Numbered from the stretch's first letter, positions 19,432 to 27,499 are shown. The stretch is DNA of 64,000 bases from DASZQY01 sp963843565 (GCA_963843565.1 CAWJKY010000003.1:1736001-1800000), one strand, 5' to 3'. The notes: generated from the sequence alone by a model not told the origin. Translations and numbers: made by a program.

Positions 19432-20856
19432 ATGAAAGCTGACGTGGACGGGTCTTCTGTGCGGGACATGCTCGACCTCAAATCGAAGCAAATGTTGGTT
19501 GTAAATCCGGAGTATCAACGAGGCGCGGTCTGGAGCATTTCCCAAAAGAAGCGCCTCATTGATTCAGTTCTGAGGGGGTACCCAATCCCCCTGATCTACT
19601 TGCATCATATTCGCCAAGAAGCCGGCAACTTGGTCAGCGAGCGCTATGAAGTGATCGATGGTCAGCAGCGGATCAATGCCCTCTTCGAGTTTCGCGAAGG
19701 TGCGTTTAAGTTGTTTGATCCCAACATGGACGGCGCAGCGGCTCGTTTTCCGGACTTTATCAAGCGACAGCCTTGTCCGTGGGGTCGAAAGGCTTTCAAC
19801 GAGCTTTCCGCCGACCTTCAAGAAATGTTCCTTGCCACCGCATTGCGGATAGTCCGAATTGAAACCCACGACCCCAATGAGGCCCGCGACCTCTTCGTCC
19901 GACTTCAGGCGGGCTTGCCGCTCACTTCGCAAGAGAAGCGCAACTCGTGGCCAGGCCAATTTACGGACTTTGTATTGCGTCTTGCCGGAAAGCCTGGGCT
20001 TACGCGCTATCCTGGCGATGACTTTTTCAACATCCTTATGCGCGCCCAAAAGGTGCAAGACCGTGGCCGGTTTCGTCAACTCGCTGCTCAGATCTCAATG
20101 CTGTATTTCACGCGCCATTCAGAGGGGCGTTTCTGCGATATCAATGCTGAGGCAATCGACGATTTTTACTACGAGAACTTGGGCTTCAATTCGAGATCAG
20201 CCGATGCGCGACGCCTCGTAGGCATTCTTCAGACCATTTTTCGACTGCTGGGCGATAAGAAACGTCCTAAGATTATCGGCCACGAGGCCATACATTTGAT
20301 GCTGCTGGTGGACACGCTACTCGACGACTATGTCCCGACCTGGGAGGGAAAGTTCGCTGCAGCGTTCGATGAGTTTCGTAGCCAATTTGCCCTCGCAAAG
20401 CTCATCGAAGATAAGAACGCGAGTGACTATTGGCTCCGCTACGGGCTGCTGACGCGGGCCAACAGCGATCGCGGCAACTCCATCCGCAAGAGGCACGAAT
20501 TCTTTGCGATGAAAATGGGCGGGATGCTTGACCTCAAAGTGAGAGACTCGACAAGAGCGTTCGGCCCGTTGGAGCGGGAATTGATTTACTACAGAGACAA
20601 GAAGCTGTGTGCAGTGTGTGGGACCGAGGTGGCTTGGCCTGACCTCGAGATTCACCACATTCAAGAGCACTCTAAAGGCGGGCTAACCGATCTAGCGAAC
20701 GGGGTAGCGGTCCATGCTGCTCACCACCCTAAAGGACAGGATGCGATAGAGTTTGCCAAGCAGTGGGCAACACGGCAGGCGCCCATTCCGGCGGATGACC
20801 TAAACGCACCGGCCGATGCCTGGTCCGATCTTGCCCCCGATGACGAAGACACTTGA
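19432..20856 (+). CDS. DUF262 and HNH nuclease domain protein (GmrSD-like), 474 aa
   Basis: The ATG at 19432 follows a GGGGGAGGG ribosome site. The N-terminal DUF262 domain shows NPEYQRGAVWS, RLIDSVLRGYPIPLIYLH and the nucleotide-binding-like YEVIDGQQRINALFEF, then DLFVRLQAGLPLTSQEKRNS. The C-terminal HNH module has CAVCG and LEIHHIQEHSKGG, but the usual final Cys/His pair reads HAAHHPKG. DUF262-HNH proteins include GmrSD enzymes that cut modified phage DNA. It lies 52 bp after the broken helicase gene, is itself intact, and is AT-richer than the chromosome. Confidence 0.85.
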   Translation: MKADVDGSSVRDMLDLKSKQMLVVNPEYQRGAVWSISQKKRLIDSVLRGYPIPLIYLHHIRQEAGNLVSERYEVIDGQQRINALFEFREGAFKLFDPNMDGAAARFPDFIKRQPCPWGRKAFNELSADLQEMFLATALRIVRIETHDPNEARDLFVRLQAGLPLTSQEKRNSWPGQFTDFVLRLAGKPGLTRYPGDDFFNILMRAQKVQDRGRFRQLAAQISMLYFTRHSEGRFCDINAEAIDDFYYENLGFNSRSADARRLVGILQTIFRLLGDKKRPKIIGHEAIHLMLLVDTLLDDYVPTWEGKFAAAFDEFRSQFALAKLIEDKNASDYWLRYGLLTRANSDRGNSIRKRHEFFAMKMGGMLDLKVRDSTRAFGPLERELIYYRDKKLCAVCGTEVAWPDLEIHHIQEHSKGGLTDLANGVAVHAAHHPKGQDAIEFAKQWATRQAPIPADDLNAPADAWSDLAPDDEDT

Positions 20857-21078
20857 GGCCTTTTGCCGGCGTCGTTGTCCCCTGGAGGCCGCAGCCGCCG
20901 AGCGCGGAGACGAGCAGGCAACGAGGCTCTGGCAAATCGTGCGGATGCCGGGCGCAGGCGGCTAGATTGGAGGCAATTGTTCGGGCGCGCAGACGCCGAT
21001 CCCGGCCCAGGTGCTTTCCGCGGGCAGCGCCCAGACTTGAAAGGGGAACGCTTCGCTAGCCAGCGCGCGAGGTAGGCC
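20857..21078. other. Gap without a recognisable gene
   Basis: The 222 bases between the DUF262-HNH gene and the small HTH-like frame hold only short frames without family signals on either strand. No RNA gene or strong terminator is apparent. Confidence 0.4.
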
Positions 21079-21210
21079 ATGCGGCGTTGGACTGAAATTG
21101 AGGGCGACGATATTCGCTTTTGCCGGGCGGCTGCAGGGCTCCGCCAGAATGACCTGGCTACGCTTCGCGGGCCTCCAGAGGAACAGCGCGGCTCGCCTTT
21201 AGGCCTTTGA
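21079..21210 (+). pseudogene. Truncated XRE-type helix-turn-helix frame, 43 aa
   Basis: The short frame from ATG 21079 reads DIRFCRAAAGLRQNDLA, which matches the first half of an XRE (Cro/CI) helix-turn-helix, where this is followed by a second helix and a turn. Here it runs instead into GPPEEQRGSPLGL and stops. It is best read as the 5' remnant of a regulator gene that lost its 3' part. Confidence 0.45.
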
Positions 21211-21462
21211 ACTCGTCCCGCCATCGAGTTCGGTGGGGGTGAGACGCGTGACAGTCCGCGCTGGAGCAGTCGGGACACCCGGTCCCGCGCACAATTTCCG
21301 GACACGAACGCACGAGCGCGCGCGCGTCATGGGGTCTTGGAAATCCGTGTCGAGAACGTCCAGCCGAGCGACCCCGAAGTTGCGCATGAGCGGCGAACCT
21401 GTCCGGCCACCGCTCGCGGGTGCGCTGACGTGAGGTGCGACGCTAACGAAACCTGCGTCGCG

Positions 21463-21720
21463 ATGTCTGAATTGGGGCTGGCGTTTGACGGCTCACCGCT
21501 GCCAAGGGGCAAAAGGCCCCTATGCGGCGCCAGAACACGTCGAGGTGGACCCTGCGCCATGCAAGTCGAGCCCGGAAAGCGCCGCTGCCGACTTCATGGG
21601 GGCCTGTCTGCGGGACCCAAGACGCCCGAAGGACGGGCGCAAATCTCCGCCGCCCTTCAGGCCAGGCACCGCGCTGCACGGACCTCCAAGGGTCAGGCAG
21701 CCGCCTTGAGGGCCCTATAG
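21463..21720 (+). CDS. Small HGG-motif protein of mobile elements, 85 aa
   Basis: The core CGARTRRGGPCAM, CRLHGGLSAGPKTPEGRAQI is a well-known conserved segment of short uncharacterised proteins in alphaproteobacterial prophages and islands, with the cysteines suggesting metal binding. The ATG at 21463 places this core in the middle of an 85-residue product; a longer reading would add unrelated sequence. Its 3' end overlaps the 3' end of the resolvase gene on the other strand by 28 bp. The function is unknown. Confidence 0.65.
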   Translation: MSELGLAFDGSPLPRGKRPLCGARTRRGGPCAMQVEPGKRRCRLHGGLSAGPKTPEGRAQISAALQARHRAARTSKGQAAALRAL

Positions 21721-22241
21721 ACGCTGGCGCGGCCAATCCCGAGCCGCTGGGCGATTGCGGTTGCGCCCAGACCCTCCGCGCTCAGCGCAGCTATCTCACC
21801 GGCATTGATCGTGGGACGCCGGCCCTTGTACACTCCCGCGGCCTTGGCTCTGGCAATGCCCTCCATCTGGCGCTCACGCCTGAGGTTTGTCTCGAACTCA
21901 GCAAACACGCCCAGCATGTCGAGGAACGCCTTGCCCGCGGCCGTTCCTGTATCGATCGGTTGCTCGGTCGCCTTGAGCGACACCCCGCGCTCTTTGAGCA
22001 GCCGGACGATATCTTGGAGGTCACCAATCGACCGCGCCAAGCGATCAACTCTCGTGACCACCAAAGCGTCACCCCGGCGGAGGAAGTCGAGGAGCGTCTG
22101 AAGCTCGGTGCGAGCCTGTCGGCTCGTCCCGCTCCGTTTCTCGACCCTGACCACCTCGCAACCGGCGCGCCGCAGGGCTTCTTCCTGGAGGCTGGTGTCT
22201 TGATCTGCGGTGCTGACCCGCGCGTAGCCATACATGGCCAT
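21693..22241 (-). CDS. Serine recombinase of the resolvase/invertase family, 182 aa
   Basis: The product is a small serine recombinase of TnpR size. YGYARVSTADQ holds the catalytic Ser10, followed by DALVVTRVDRLARS, and the C-terminal DNA-binding helix-turn-helix ends in GATAIAQRLGIGRASVYRAL. Such enzymes resolve transposon cointegrates or invert DNA. No transposase is linked, so it may maintain the island as a monomer or be a transposon remnant. Candidate recombination sites lie upstream at 22318-22366. Confidence 0.92.
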   Translation of the reverse strand: MAMYGYARVSTADQDTSLQEEALRRAGCEVVRVEKRSGTSRQARTELQTLLDFLRRGDALVVTRVDRLARSIGDLQDIVRLLKERGVSLKATEQPIDTGTAAGKAFLDMLGVFAEFETNLRRERQMEGIARAKAAGVYKGRRPTINAGEIAALSAEGLGATAIAQRLGIGRASVYRALKAAA

Positions 22242-22317
22242 CCTCGTCGTTCCCTGTGTCTCGTTTGACTCTAGACCTAAGGAACATAGTGCCTCACAAT
22301 TCAGATATCAACCTATT

Positions 22318-22366
22318 TGAGACACATTTCCTGTCTCAGCGGGCTGGATCGCTTGGGTATACCCAA
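22318..22366. promoter_or_regulatory. Two palindromes upstream of the resolvase gene: candidate res or operator sites
   Basis: TGAGACA-7 bp-TGTCTCA at 22318-22338 is a perfect inverted repeat. TTGGGTATACCCAA at 22353-22366 is a perfect 14-bp palindrome. Resolvases usually act at subsites next to their own gene, so these are natural candidates. They could equally be regulator sites for the resolvase or for the DUF5681 gene. Confidence 0.4.
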
Positions 22367-22415
22367 ATAAATCGCCGACAACGCGATATGGTCCGCATCT
22401 TGCGGTCGCGAGGGC

Positions 22416-22751
22416 TCAGCCCCTTTCGAGGGGCGGCAAGACGCCTTGGTCGTCCGCTGCCAGTTCCTTGAGGGCTTGTTCGTGGCGAACCATGAAGCTG
22501 ATCGGATCGGCCTCATCGTCGCCAACGATGCCCTGAGGAACCTTGCCGTCGAGACGATCGGCAAGCTCGCGGATAGTCGCAATTTCCCCGGTTTCCAATA
22601 GCTTGCGGGCATTCCACCGCAGGGAACCGACAGGCGCCGGGCACGGCTCGCCGCGTTCTGCCGACAGCATCTCCATACGCAACGCATCGAGGAAGGGCTT
22701 CTCCTTGCGCCTTCCGCCTGGATTTGGTGATGCGCCTTTCTGCCAAGTCAT
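22416..22751 (-). CDS. DUF5681-type small protein, 111 aa
   Basis: The N terminus WQKGASPNPGGRRKEKPF matches the KGxSxNPxGRxK signature of DUF5681 proteins, which are common in prophages and islands and often lie near packaging or replication genes. The rest is a charged helical region (IRELADRLDGKVPQG). It starts at ATG 22751. No terminase or capsid gene is present here, so any packaging role is speculative. Confidence 0.75.
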   Translation of the reverse strand: MTWQKGASPNPGGRRKEKPFLDALRMEMLSAERGEPCPAPVGSLRWNARKLLETGEIATIRELADRLDGKVPQGIVGDDEADPISFMVRHEQALKELAADDQGVLPPLERG

Positions 22752-22892
22752 CAGTTGAAACTCTAAGCCATTGATTTGTCTTGTCTAGACTGTGCTCCGG
22801 TGAGCAAACCTTGCTTTTGCAAGGTCATGCGCTGCTCGCCCCCGTGACCGCCTTGGATTGCGCTGATCTAGTTCCCAGGCGACCATCGGGCC

Positions 22893-23117
22893 ATGTTGGC
22901 CCCACGAAGCATCGCCGATTTCAAGGCTGCCAGCTTCACACTGACGCTCCACTGCGCCGACGCGATCCACTGTCACCATGGCGCGCCGGCGGACCTTGAC
23001 GCCCTCGCCAAGCGCATTGGGTCCGACTTCGACCTCTACCGACCCGAACTACGCCAGCGCTTCCGCTGCGCCGCGTGCGGGCAGCGTGGAGCAACCTTCA
23101 TCGTCTCGCCGCCTTGA
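22893..23117 (+). CDS. Small putative zinc-ribbon protein, 74 aa
   Basis: The 74-residue product shows two Cys/His clusters, CHHGAPADLDALAKRIG and FRCAACGQRGATFIVSPP, separated by about 40 residues, a layout seen in short conserved proteins of Rhizobiales mobile DNA. The first half reads HCH rather than a full CxxC, so the metal site is weaker than usual. It stands alone on the plus strand, with no partner gene close enough to suggest a role. Confidence 0.5.
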   Translation: MLAPRSIADFKAASFTLTLHCADAIHCHHGAPADLDALAKRIGSDFDLYRPELRQRFRCAACGQRGATFIVSPP

Positions 23118-23289
23118 GGGGCGACCAGCGCTTGGGCCGTGGTCGATGGCCCATTTCGCATCTGGCGCCCTAGACGCGGCCGCTTAGGAACTCGCCCGAC
23201 CCGCTCTTTGTCGCCCGGCGATGGCCGCTGGCGTCACGGACCGGCTCTGGTCAATGGACGACATTGTTGCGCTGGTCGATGCGCGGGCC

Positions 23290-23568
23290 TTACCGGAAGA
23301 GTGGGGCCAAGGCGTAGTTGGCGCGGCGCCGTTCGTCCTCGCCAGCAGAGAGCAGTCCGAACAGAGACCTCGCTGCTTCCAATGTTGGCACCTTCGCTAG
23401 AATCTCGAAGCGTGGATAGCCGGTCTCGTAGGCCAACATGAGGAAATACCCGTCCTCTCCGCCCAGACTGTCATCCCCGATGTGCTCGTCATAGGTGTCT
23501 CGATCAATCGGTGATATATAGAGCGTGCGGGAGTTACCCAAGGTTGTCCGGAGGATGATGTCGTCCAT
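23290..23568 (-). CDS. Unknown 92-aa protein, head to head with the next gene
   Basis: From ATG 23568 the product is acidic (DRDTYDEHIGDDSLGGEDGY) with a mixed alpha/beta pattern and no recognised domain. An in-frame ATG at 23583 would add five residues. The ATG at 23568 shares the tetranucleotide CATG (23566-23569) with the start codon of the divergent gene at 23567, so the two coding regions meet at one point and each promoter must lie inside the other gene. The pairing suggests joint function or tight mutual control. Confidence 0.55.
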   Translation of the reverse strand: MDDIILRTTLGNSRTLYISPIDRDTYDEHIGDDSLGGEDGYFLMLAYETGYPRFEILAKVPTLEAARSLFGLLSAGEDERRRANYALAPLFR

Positions 23569-24316
23569 GGCGGATAAGCCCATTTATGGCTTCCATGCGA
23601 AGCCGCGGTTTTCAGCGAACGATCTAGCGGACTACATGACGGCGGACACGGCCCGCCAACGCAACGCTGCTATTCGCGAGGCGAAATTTCCGAGGAAGGG
23701 GCAGGTGATTCCGTACGGGGGTTCGCGTCGTTTTGTTGGTCCTTTTCTTTCATCAAACGCATACGACAAATCCGCGCTCGATCACCAGATCGAACGCTAC
23801 AAGGAACGCCACAAAACGGAAATGCGGCCTTGGCACAAGGCTGAGGCGAAGCGCAATCAAACTGCCCTCGAAAGACTTAAGGAAGTGTTAGCCAAAGTCC
23901 GGGCCAAGAAGTTCACCTTCGCAGCCGGGCCGCACGACCTCACCATGATGGTCGAACAGGTTCGGGTGAATACCCGGCTCGATCCGCTCATCTTTTGGGC
24001 CGGCAAAGACGGGGTGATGAGGTCAGGTGGCTGCGTAATGTTTTTCGCGGCATCGGCCGTTTCTAGAAAACGGATCGAGGAGAGGCAGAAGCTGGTGGCT
24101 GCCTTAATCCATTGGGCTATGCAGGATGCAGGTGGAAACATCGCCCCGCTGGAAAAGCTGTGCGTGTCCTTCGACCTCTTCGGTGGCGAGATCGTGTCAG
24201 CGCCAACGGCGATTGACCGACTGCGGGGAAACATCCGCGTGGCATGCCAGGAGGCGGCCACCCTATGGGATAAAGTCGAACCGCCTGACGGATACGACGG
24301 ACCAGACTGGCAGTAG
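23567..24316 (+). CDS. Unknown 249-aa protein, head to head with the previous gene
   Basis: The ATG at 23567 has GGAGG at 23550-23554, a spacing of 12. The product is basic and helical in the first half (HQIERYKERHKTEMRPWHKA, LERLKEVLAKVRAKKF), followed by a globular part with LIFWAGKDGVMRSGGCVMFF and CVSFDLFGGEIVSAP. No signal peptide, membrane segment or known motif is visible. Base composition is lower in GC than in the chromosome. I do not recognise the family. Confidence 0.6.
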   Translation: MADKPIYGFHAKPRFSANDLADYMTADTARQRNAAIREAKFPRKGQVIPYGGSRRFVGPFLSSNAYDKSALDHQIERYKERHKTEMRPWHKAEAKRNQTALERLKEVLAKVRAKKFTFAAGPHDLTMMVEQVRVNTRLDPLIFWAGKDGVMRSGGCVMFFAASAVSRKRIEERQKLVAALIHWAMQDAGGNIAPLEKLCVSFDLFGGEIVSAPTAIDRLRGNIRVACQEAATLWDKVEPPDGYDGPDWQ

Positions 24317-24569
24317 CCCTTCGTCCGTCTCACGATTTCAAACTCCACAGTGACCCGCACGCCACCGGCCCTTGACGCCGGTACAAATCGCGCACCTGGG
24401 CAACGGATCGGATTCAGCGACGTGGCACCGACCCGCCGTAGAGCAGGCGATGACAAGATTCCCTGGCGCCGGCGTGCCCTCGCGCGCGTACTGGTCTCGA
24501 AATTGTCCGCGCGGCACAGAACACGGCTCGTGTCAGACCCCATTGTTCTCAACAGCTAAGTCATTGTTA
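24317..24569. other. Gap without a recognisable gene
   Basis: Only short, low-quality open frames occur on either strand, with no ribosome site or family pattern. It ends where the XRE regulator gene on the minus strand stops. Confidence 0.4.
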
Positions 24570-24881
24570 TCATTTGTATTCATGCGCGGGTAGACCCTGA
24601 CTTAAACTGTCCGTAGGGAACAGCTGCGAGCGGTTTAAGCCTTCCAGAAATTGGCACCTGAGCACAGCCCCGCTACCGCTGTTGCCGTACTCTTCGCCGC
24701 AGTGGACGCCGTACCGTTCGAGGGCTTCGATCATCCTACTGACAGCTTGGCCGGCAATCCGGTCGGGGCGGCGTTCCCAGTACTTCACCGCGTTCGGATG
24801 CAATCTGGCCGCCGCCGCCAATTGCCGCTGGGTGAGACCCGCCAAGACCCGCGCTGCCTTGAGTGTCCGTCCGTTCCTCAT
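24570..24881 (-). CDS. XRE-type helix-turn-helix regulator, 103 aa
   Basis: The start at 24881 gives LKAARVLAGLTQRQLAAAAR, then HPNAVKYWERR, a standard XRE helix-turn-helix, followed by VSRMIEALERYGVHCGEEYG. The pattern fits short Cro/CI-like repressors of mobile elements. An in-frame ATG at 24941 would add an N-terminal extension of low complexity and is less likely. It may control the island genes around it; its target is unknown. Confidence 0.75.
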   Translation of the reverse strand: MRNGRTLKAARVLAGLTQRQLAAAARLHPNAVKYWERRPDRIAGQAVSRMIEALERYGVHCGEEYGNSGSGAVLRCQFLEGLNRSQLFPTDSLSQGLPAHEYK

Positions 24882-25012
24882 CCGCGAGCTACCGCCTGAC
24901 GTGGTTTTGTCTGTCCCAACCGACGCCGCATTTGACCCCAAGATAGGAATTTATTCAAGCCTCCGACGGAGTCAACCCCGACTGCCGGCGTTCGTTCACT
25001 GACGCGTTTCGG

Positions 25013-25186
25013 GTGGCGTTGCACCCAGCACGGCCGCACCGATCGCTCGACACGGCCCCGCAGGGTCTCATCGAGGCGGGGGTGCGCGAACTAGTGACAT
25101 TTGATTCGCGGTTTGATGATCCGGCTGACGCGGTGCGCGCTATCTATTTGTCGATGTCAAGACCGGTCCACGGCGGAAACGAGTAA
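25013..25186 (+). pseudogene. Probable C-terminal gene remnant, 57 codons
   Basis: The frame encodes ELVTFDSRFDDPADAVRAIY, LSM, a motif I associate with the tails of uncharacterised island proteins, then stops 43 bp inside the 3' end of the convergent gene at 25144. There is no upstream domain and no good start. The reading as a remnant is tentative. Confidence 0.3.
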
Positions 25187-25806
25187 GCGACGGCGAACCG
25201 ATCCCTTGATACTGGCTCCAATCCAAGGCGCGCTCGAACGGCGTCTGCGTTAGCCACTGTTCGTTTTAACATTTCGGCTAGCAGGTTGCTGGCCAGATAG
25301 AAACAAGTGACCAGATAGATGCGTCGCTCATCAGAACCGGCATAAAGCGTATCGGAAATCGCGGCCAACTCCTTGACCCTTTTGGGGTGGGCCAACCGTA
25401 GCTTTCGCACTTCCTTCTTGATCTCCGGATTTTGAAAATCAATTGGAAGGATCGAATGAGCAAAGACGTTCCTAATGCGTCGGACTATCTCTAGCTCTGG
25501 CACAATCGCGCGCGGCATGAGGTTGAGCGCGTAGCCCAAGTGGATCATCGAGAAAAAGGTTGCAAGCGGTCCGTCACGTCCCATCAGGTGGCGTATCGTA
25601 TCGTCATCATCGTTGACTATAGCGGACTTCAACGCCTCCCGAAGAGAAGACTGAACGAAGGTCGCTCCTAGAATGGCTGCTGTCCGATCATTGGCGCCTT
25701 CAATTTCGGCGAAGATGCGTTCGCTTTCTTTCCGAGTGGCAAAAGCCGAGGTGAGATCATGAAGTGATGGCTTCTTCTTTCCCTTCGACCCGCCCCGCTT
25801 CGGCAT
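25144..25806 (-). CDS. MltR-like helical protein with an RNxxAH motif, 220 aa
   Basis: The start at 25806 begins MPKRGGSKGKKK, a basic tail, followed by an all-helical protein. The middle contains SSLREALKSAIV and IVRRIRNVFAHSILPIDF, which resembles the mannitol-repressor (MltR) family. The arginine, four residues, then histidine also fits the R-X4-H signature used by HEPN ribonucleases. No mannitol genes are present. Whether it regulates transcription or is an unrelated helical effector cannot be decided. The gene is AT-richer than the chromosome. Confidence 0.6.
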   Translation of the reverse strand: MPKRGGSKGKKKPSLHDLTSAFATRKESERIFAEIEGANDRTAAILGATFVQSSLREALKSAIVNDDDDTIRHLMGRDGPLATFFSMIHLGYALNLMPRAIVPELEIVRRIRNVFAHSILPIDFQNPEIKKEVRKLRLAHPKRVKELAAISDTLYAGSDERRIYLVTCFYLASNLLAEMLKRTVANADAVRARLGLEPVSRDRFAVAYSFPPWTGLDIDK

Positions 25807-25893
25807 CTGGTGACTCCATGAGCAATCCAGAAACGATGTTGGCACGCGATGGCGTCCTTCGCCGCGCACGCTCCACGCCGACGCCTCACAAGC

Positions 25894-26142
25894 CTAACCG
25901 GAATCAGAACCAGAGTCCCAAGCCGCAGAGGCGGTCGGTGGGGAAGGGCCGAGCGCGCGTCGGGAAGGCAAAGGCATGGAGATCAGACAGGCGTGGTCCG
26001 GGCCAGTGTAGATAAACAGGCATTCTTCCAAAACGTCGCGACCAAGCAACCCATCGAAGCCTTGGTGTTGAAAGGGACATTCGCCGACTGCCAGCGCTGG
26101 AACGACCGGGTAGTATCCTAATGTGGCAGAGTGCAGATGCAC
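25894..26142 (-). pseudogene. Fragment of a retropepsin-like aspartic protease protein
   Basis: The minus-strand frame reads GFDGLLGRDVLEECLFIYTG, PDHACLISM, the C-terminal flap-to-strand pattern GLLGRDVL...YDG of bacterial retropepsin-like proteins. The N-terminal half with the catalytic DTG is missing and the frame runs on into low-complexity sequence. It lies between the MltR-like gene and a membrane-protein gene, and is best seen as a leftover of an island gene. Confidence 0.45.
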
Positions 26143-26146
26143 GACG

Positions 26147-26620
26147 CTATTGTGCCGGTGGCGTTGGCGTGGTCGGCGGCGTCTGTGTCTGTGTGGATAC
26201 GGGGATCGGAGTGGTGTCGTGCGGCATAAGGAGACTTCCCTCGTGGTAGACGAATGACCCTATCGTGATAACGCCGACAGTCGCCGTGATGATTGCAGCG
26301 ATGATTCCAACCTTCACTCCAATCGCAGCTTCGGAAAATTCCCGCCGCCACCTTTTCCACCTGCCCTTGATCGGCTTGTTACGCGGGTCCACCACATACG
26401 CGATATGAAACCCAATCTCGATTAGCGCTTCCACTTGAGCGTGGGTGAATGGATTGCGGCCCCGATCTATCGTGCAAATGTCGTTGATGGCATCGGCGAT
26501 CTGATCATGAATCAGCGCGTGCCGTTTAAAGTCGTCCTTAACATCGCCGAGCGAGCTAAGAAGCTCGTTGAGCCGGTGAGCCGCCTTGATGCGCGCACTG
26601 CGCTGTTCGTCTGTCGCCAT
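26147..26620 (-). CDS. Unknown one-helix membrane protein, 157 aa
   Basis: The ATG at 26620 opens a charged helical cytoplasmic part (QRSARIKAAHRLNELLSSLG) with DICTIDRGRNPFTHAQVEAL, then RWKRWRREFSEAAIGV and one membrane helix (VKVGIIAAIITATVGVITIG, about residues 101-122). It ends in a Thr/Pro-rich exported tail. No known family is recognised. It is the third of a series of minus-strand genes in the right half of the island. Confidence 0.55.
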   Translation of the reverse strand: MATDEQRSARIKAAHRLNELLSSLGDVKDDFKRHALIHDQIADAINDICTIDRGRNPFTHAQVEALIEIGFHIAYVVDPRNKPIKGRWKRWRREFSEAAIGVKVGIIAAIITATVGVITIGSFVYHEGSLLMPHDTTPIPVSTQTQTPPTTPTPPAQ

Positions 26621-26700
26621 GGGAGCAAACAAATAACGAGAGAGCGGGGAAATCCCCGCTCTCTGCAACTCAGTGAAGCTGACTAAGTGATGCTATAAAT

Positions 26701-27027
26701 TCAATCTCTCCGCGCAAAGGCATCGGCGAGCAATTCAGCATCAGCCTTGCTGAAACTGCGCTTCCGGAGCGCGCCGAGTACTTCATCGCGGGGGATAGGG
26801 CGTCCGCTGCGGACGAAGGGCATGAGCACTTCCATCACCGAATCCACCTCTTTGGCATGGTAGCCACCGCGCTCAAGGATCTGCCTCGCCTGGAACAAAA
26901 CCTGACGGACGCGGGCACTGCGCACGCGCTCTTCGGTTTCACGACTGATCTGGTACTCAATGGGGTCGGACGCGGCCAAATCGATTCTCTTCAACATTGC
27001 TGTTGCAGGCATTTGCGCTGGCCTCAT
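26701..27027 (-). CDS. Unknown helical protein, 108 aa
   Basis: The product is mostly charged helix (RETEERVRSARVRQVLFQAR, RDEVLGALRKRSFSKADAEL) and has no membrane segment, cysteine motif or known domain. Start codons at 27027, 27012 and 26997 are all possible; AGGAG lies about 12 bp before the first. It sits directly downstream of the iteron-like repeats and the RepA-like gene, so a role in plasmid-style replication or copy control is possible but only inferred. Confidence 0.5.
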   Translation of the reverse strand: MRPAQMPATAMLKRIDLAASDPIEYQISRETEERVRSARVRQVLFQARQILERGGYHAKEVDSVMEVLMPFVRSGRPIPRDEVLGALRKRSFSKADAELLADAFARRD

Positions 27028-27499
27028 CTTGAAGGTGTGCTCCTAACCGACCGTAAATGGGGACGCAACGGGGCCAAATCAGGGCGTTCGCATTGTGCGC
27101 TTACTGTCTGCGCCGTCAAGGACGATCACGGCAGAACCCGGCCCTCTTCGGCGACTGTGCCGAAGGGAGGCGACTACGTTCCAAACATAGTGGCTAGCTG
27201 CATTCTTTGAAGCCCGCGCGACGAGATGGCTGCCACGCATCTTTGCTTGCCTTCCGCACCCTTGATCGCCTTGGTGGCACGTTCGGTATCGTCAACTCCG
27301 AGGGCGCGGAACGGTGGAGGTGTGCCTCACGGCTGGGCGCCGAGCAGGCGAAGGTGCTCACCTGTCGCTACGTTGAGCATGATGAGCCCCTTCGAGGCTT
27401 CAGCCATTTCCATGAGCACCTTCGAAGGCGCTCACCTAAATGGCGGAAAACGTCGAAGAGTTGGAAGGTGCTCACCCTATGGCTCTTGGGCATCTTCGG
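27028..27499. other. 472-bp non-coding stretch with iteron-like repeats
   Basis: No convincing gene is visible in this gap between two minus-strand genes. A repeat cluster at 27350-27476 is described separately; the remaining sequence shows only weak frames. Its position next to the RepA-like gene makes it the best candidate in the island for a replication origin. Confidence 0.45.
27350..27476. repeat. Iteron-like repeat cluster GAAGGTGCTCACC
   Basis: GAAGGTGCTCACC occurs at 27350-27362 and 27464-27476, and with one change (GAAGGCGCTCACC) at 27424-27436. An inverted half copy GAGCACCTTC at 27414-27423 abuts the middle copy, so 27414-27433 forms an imperfect palindrome. A weaker half-site (GAGCCCCTTCGAGGC) lies near 27383-27398. 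Repeated 13-mers beside a RepA-like ATPase gene suggest replication-protein or regulator binding sites. Confidence 0.5.

Noticed and set aside
24350..24593. Two overlapping plus-strand short genes before the XRE regulator
   Set aside because: Codon pattern and lack of a ribosome site argue for chance frames in a non-coding gap.
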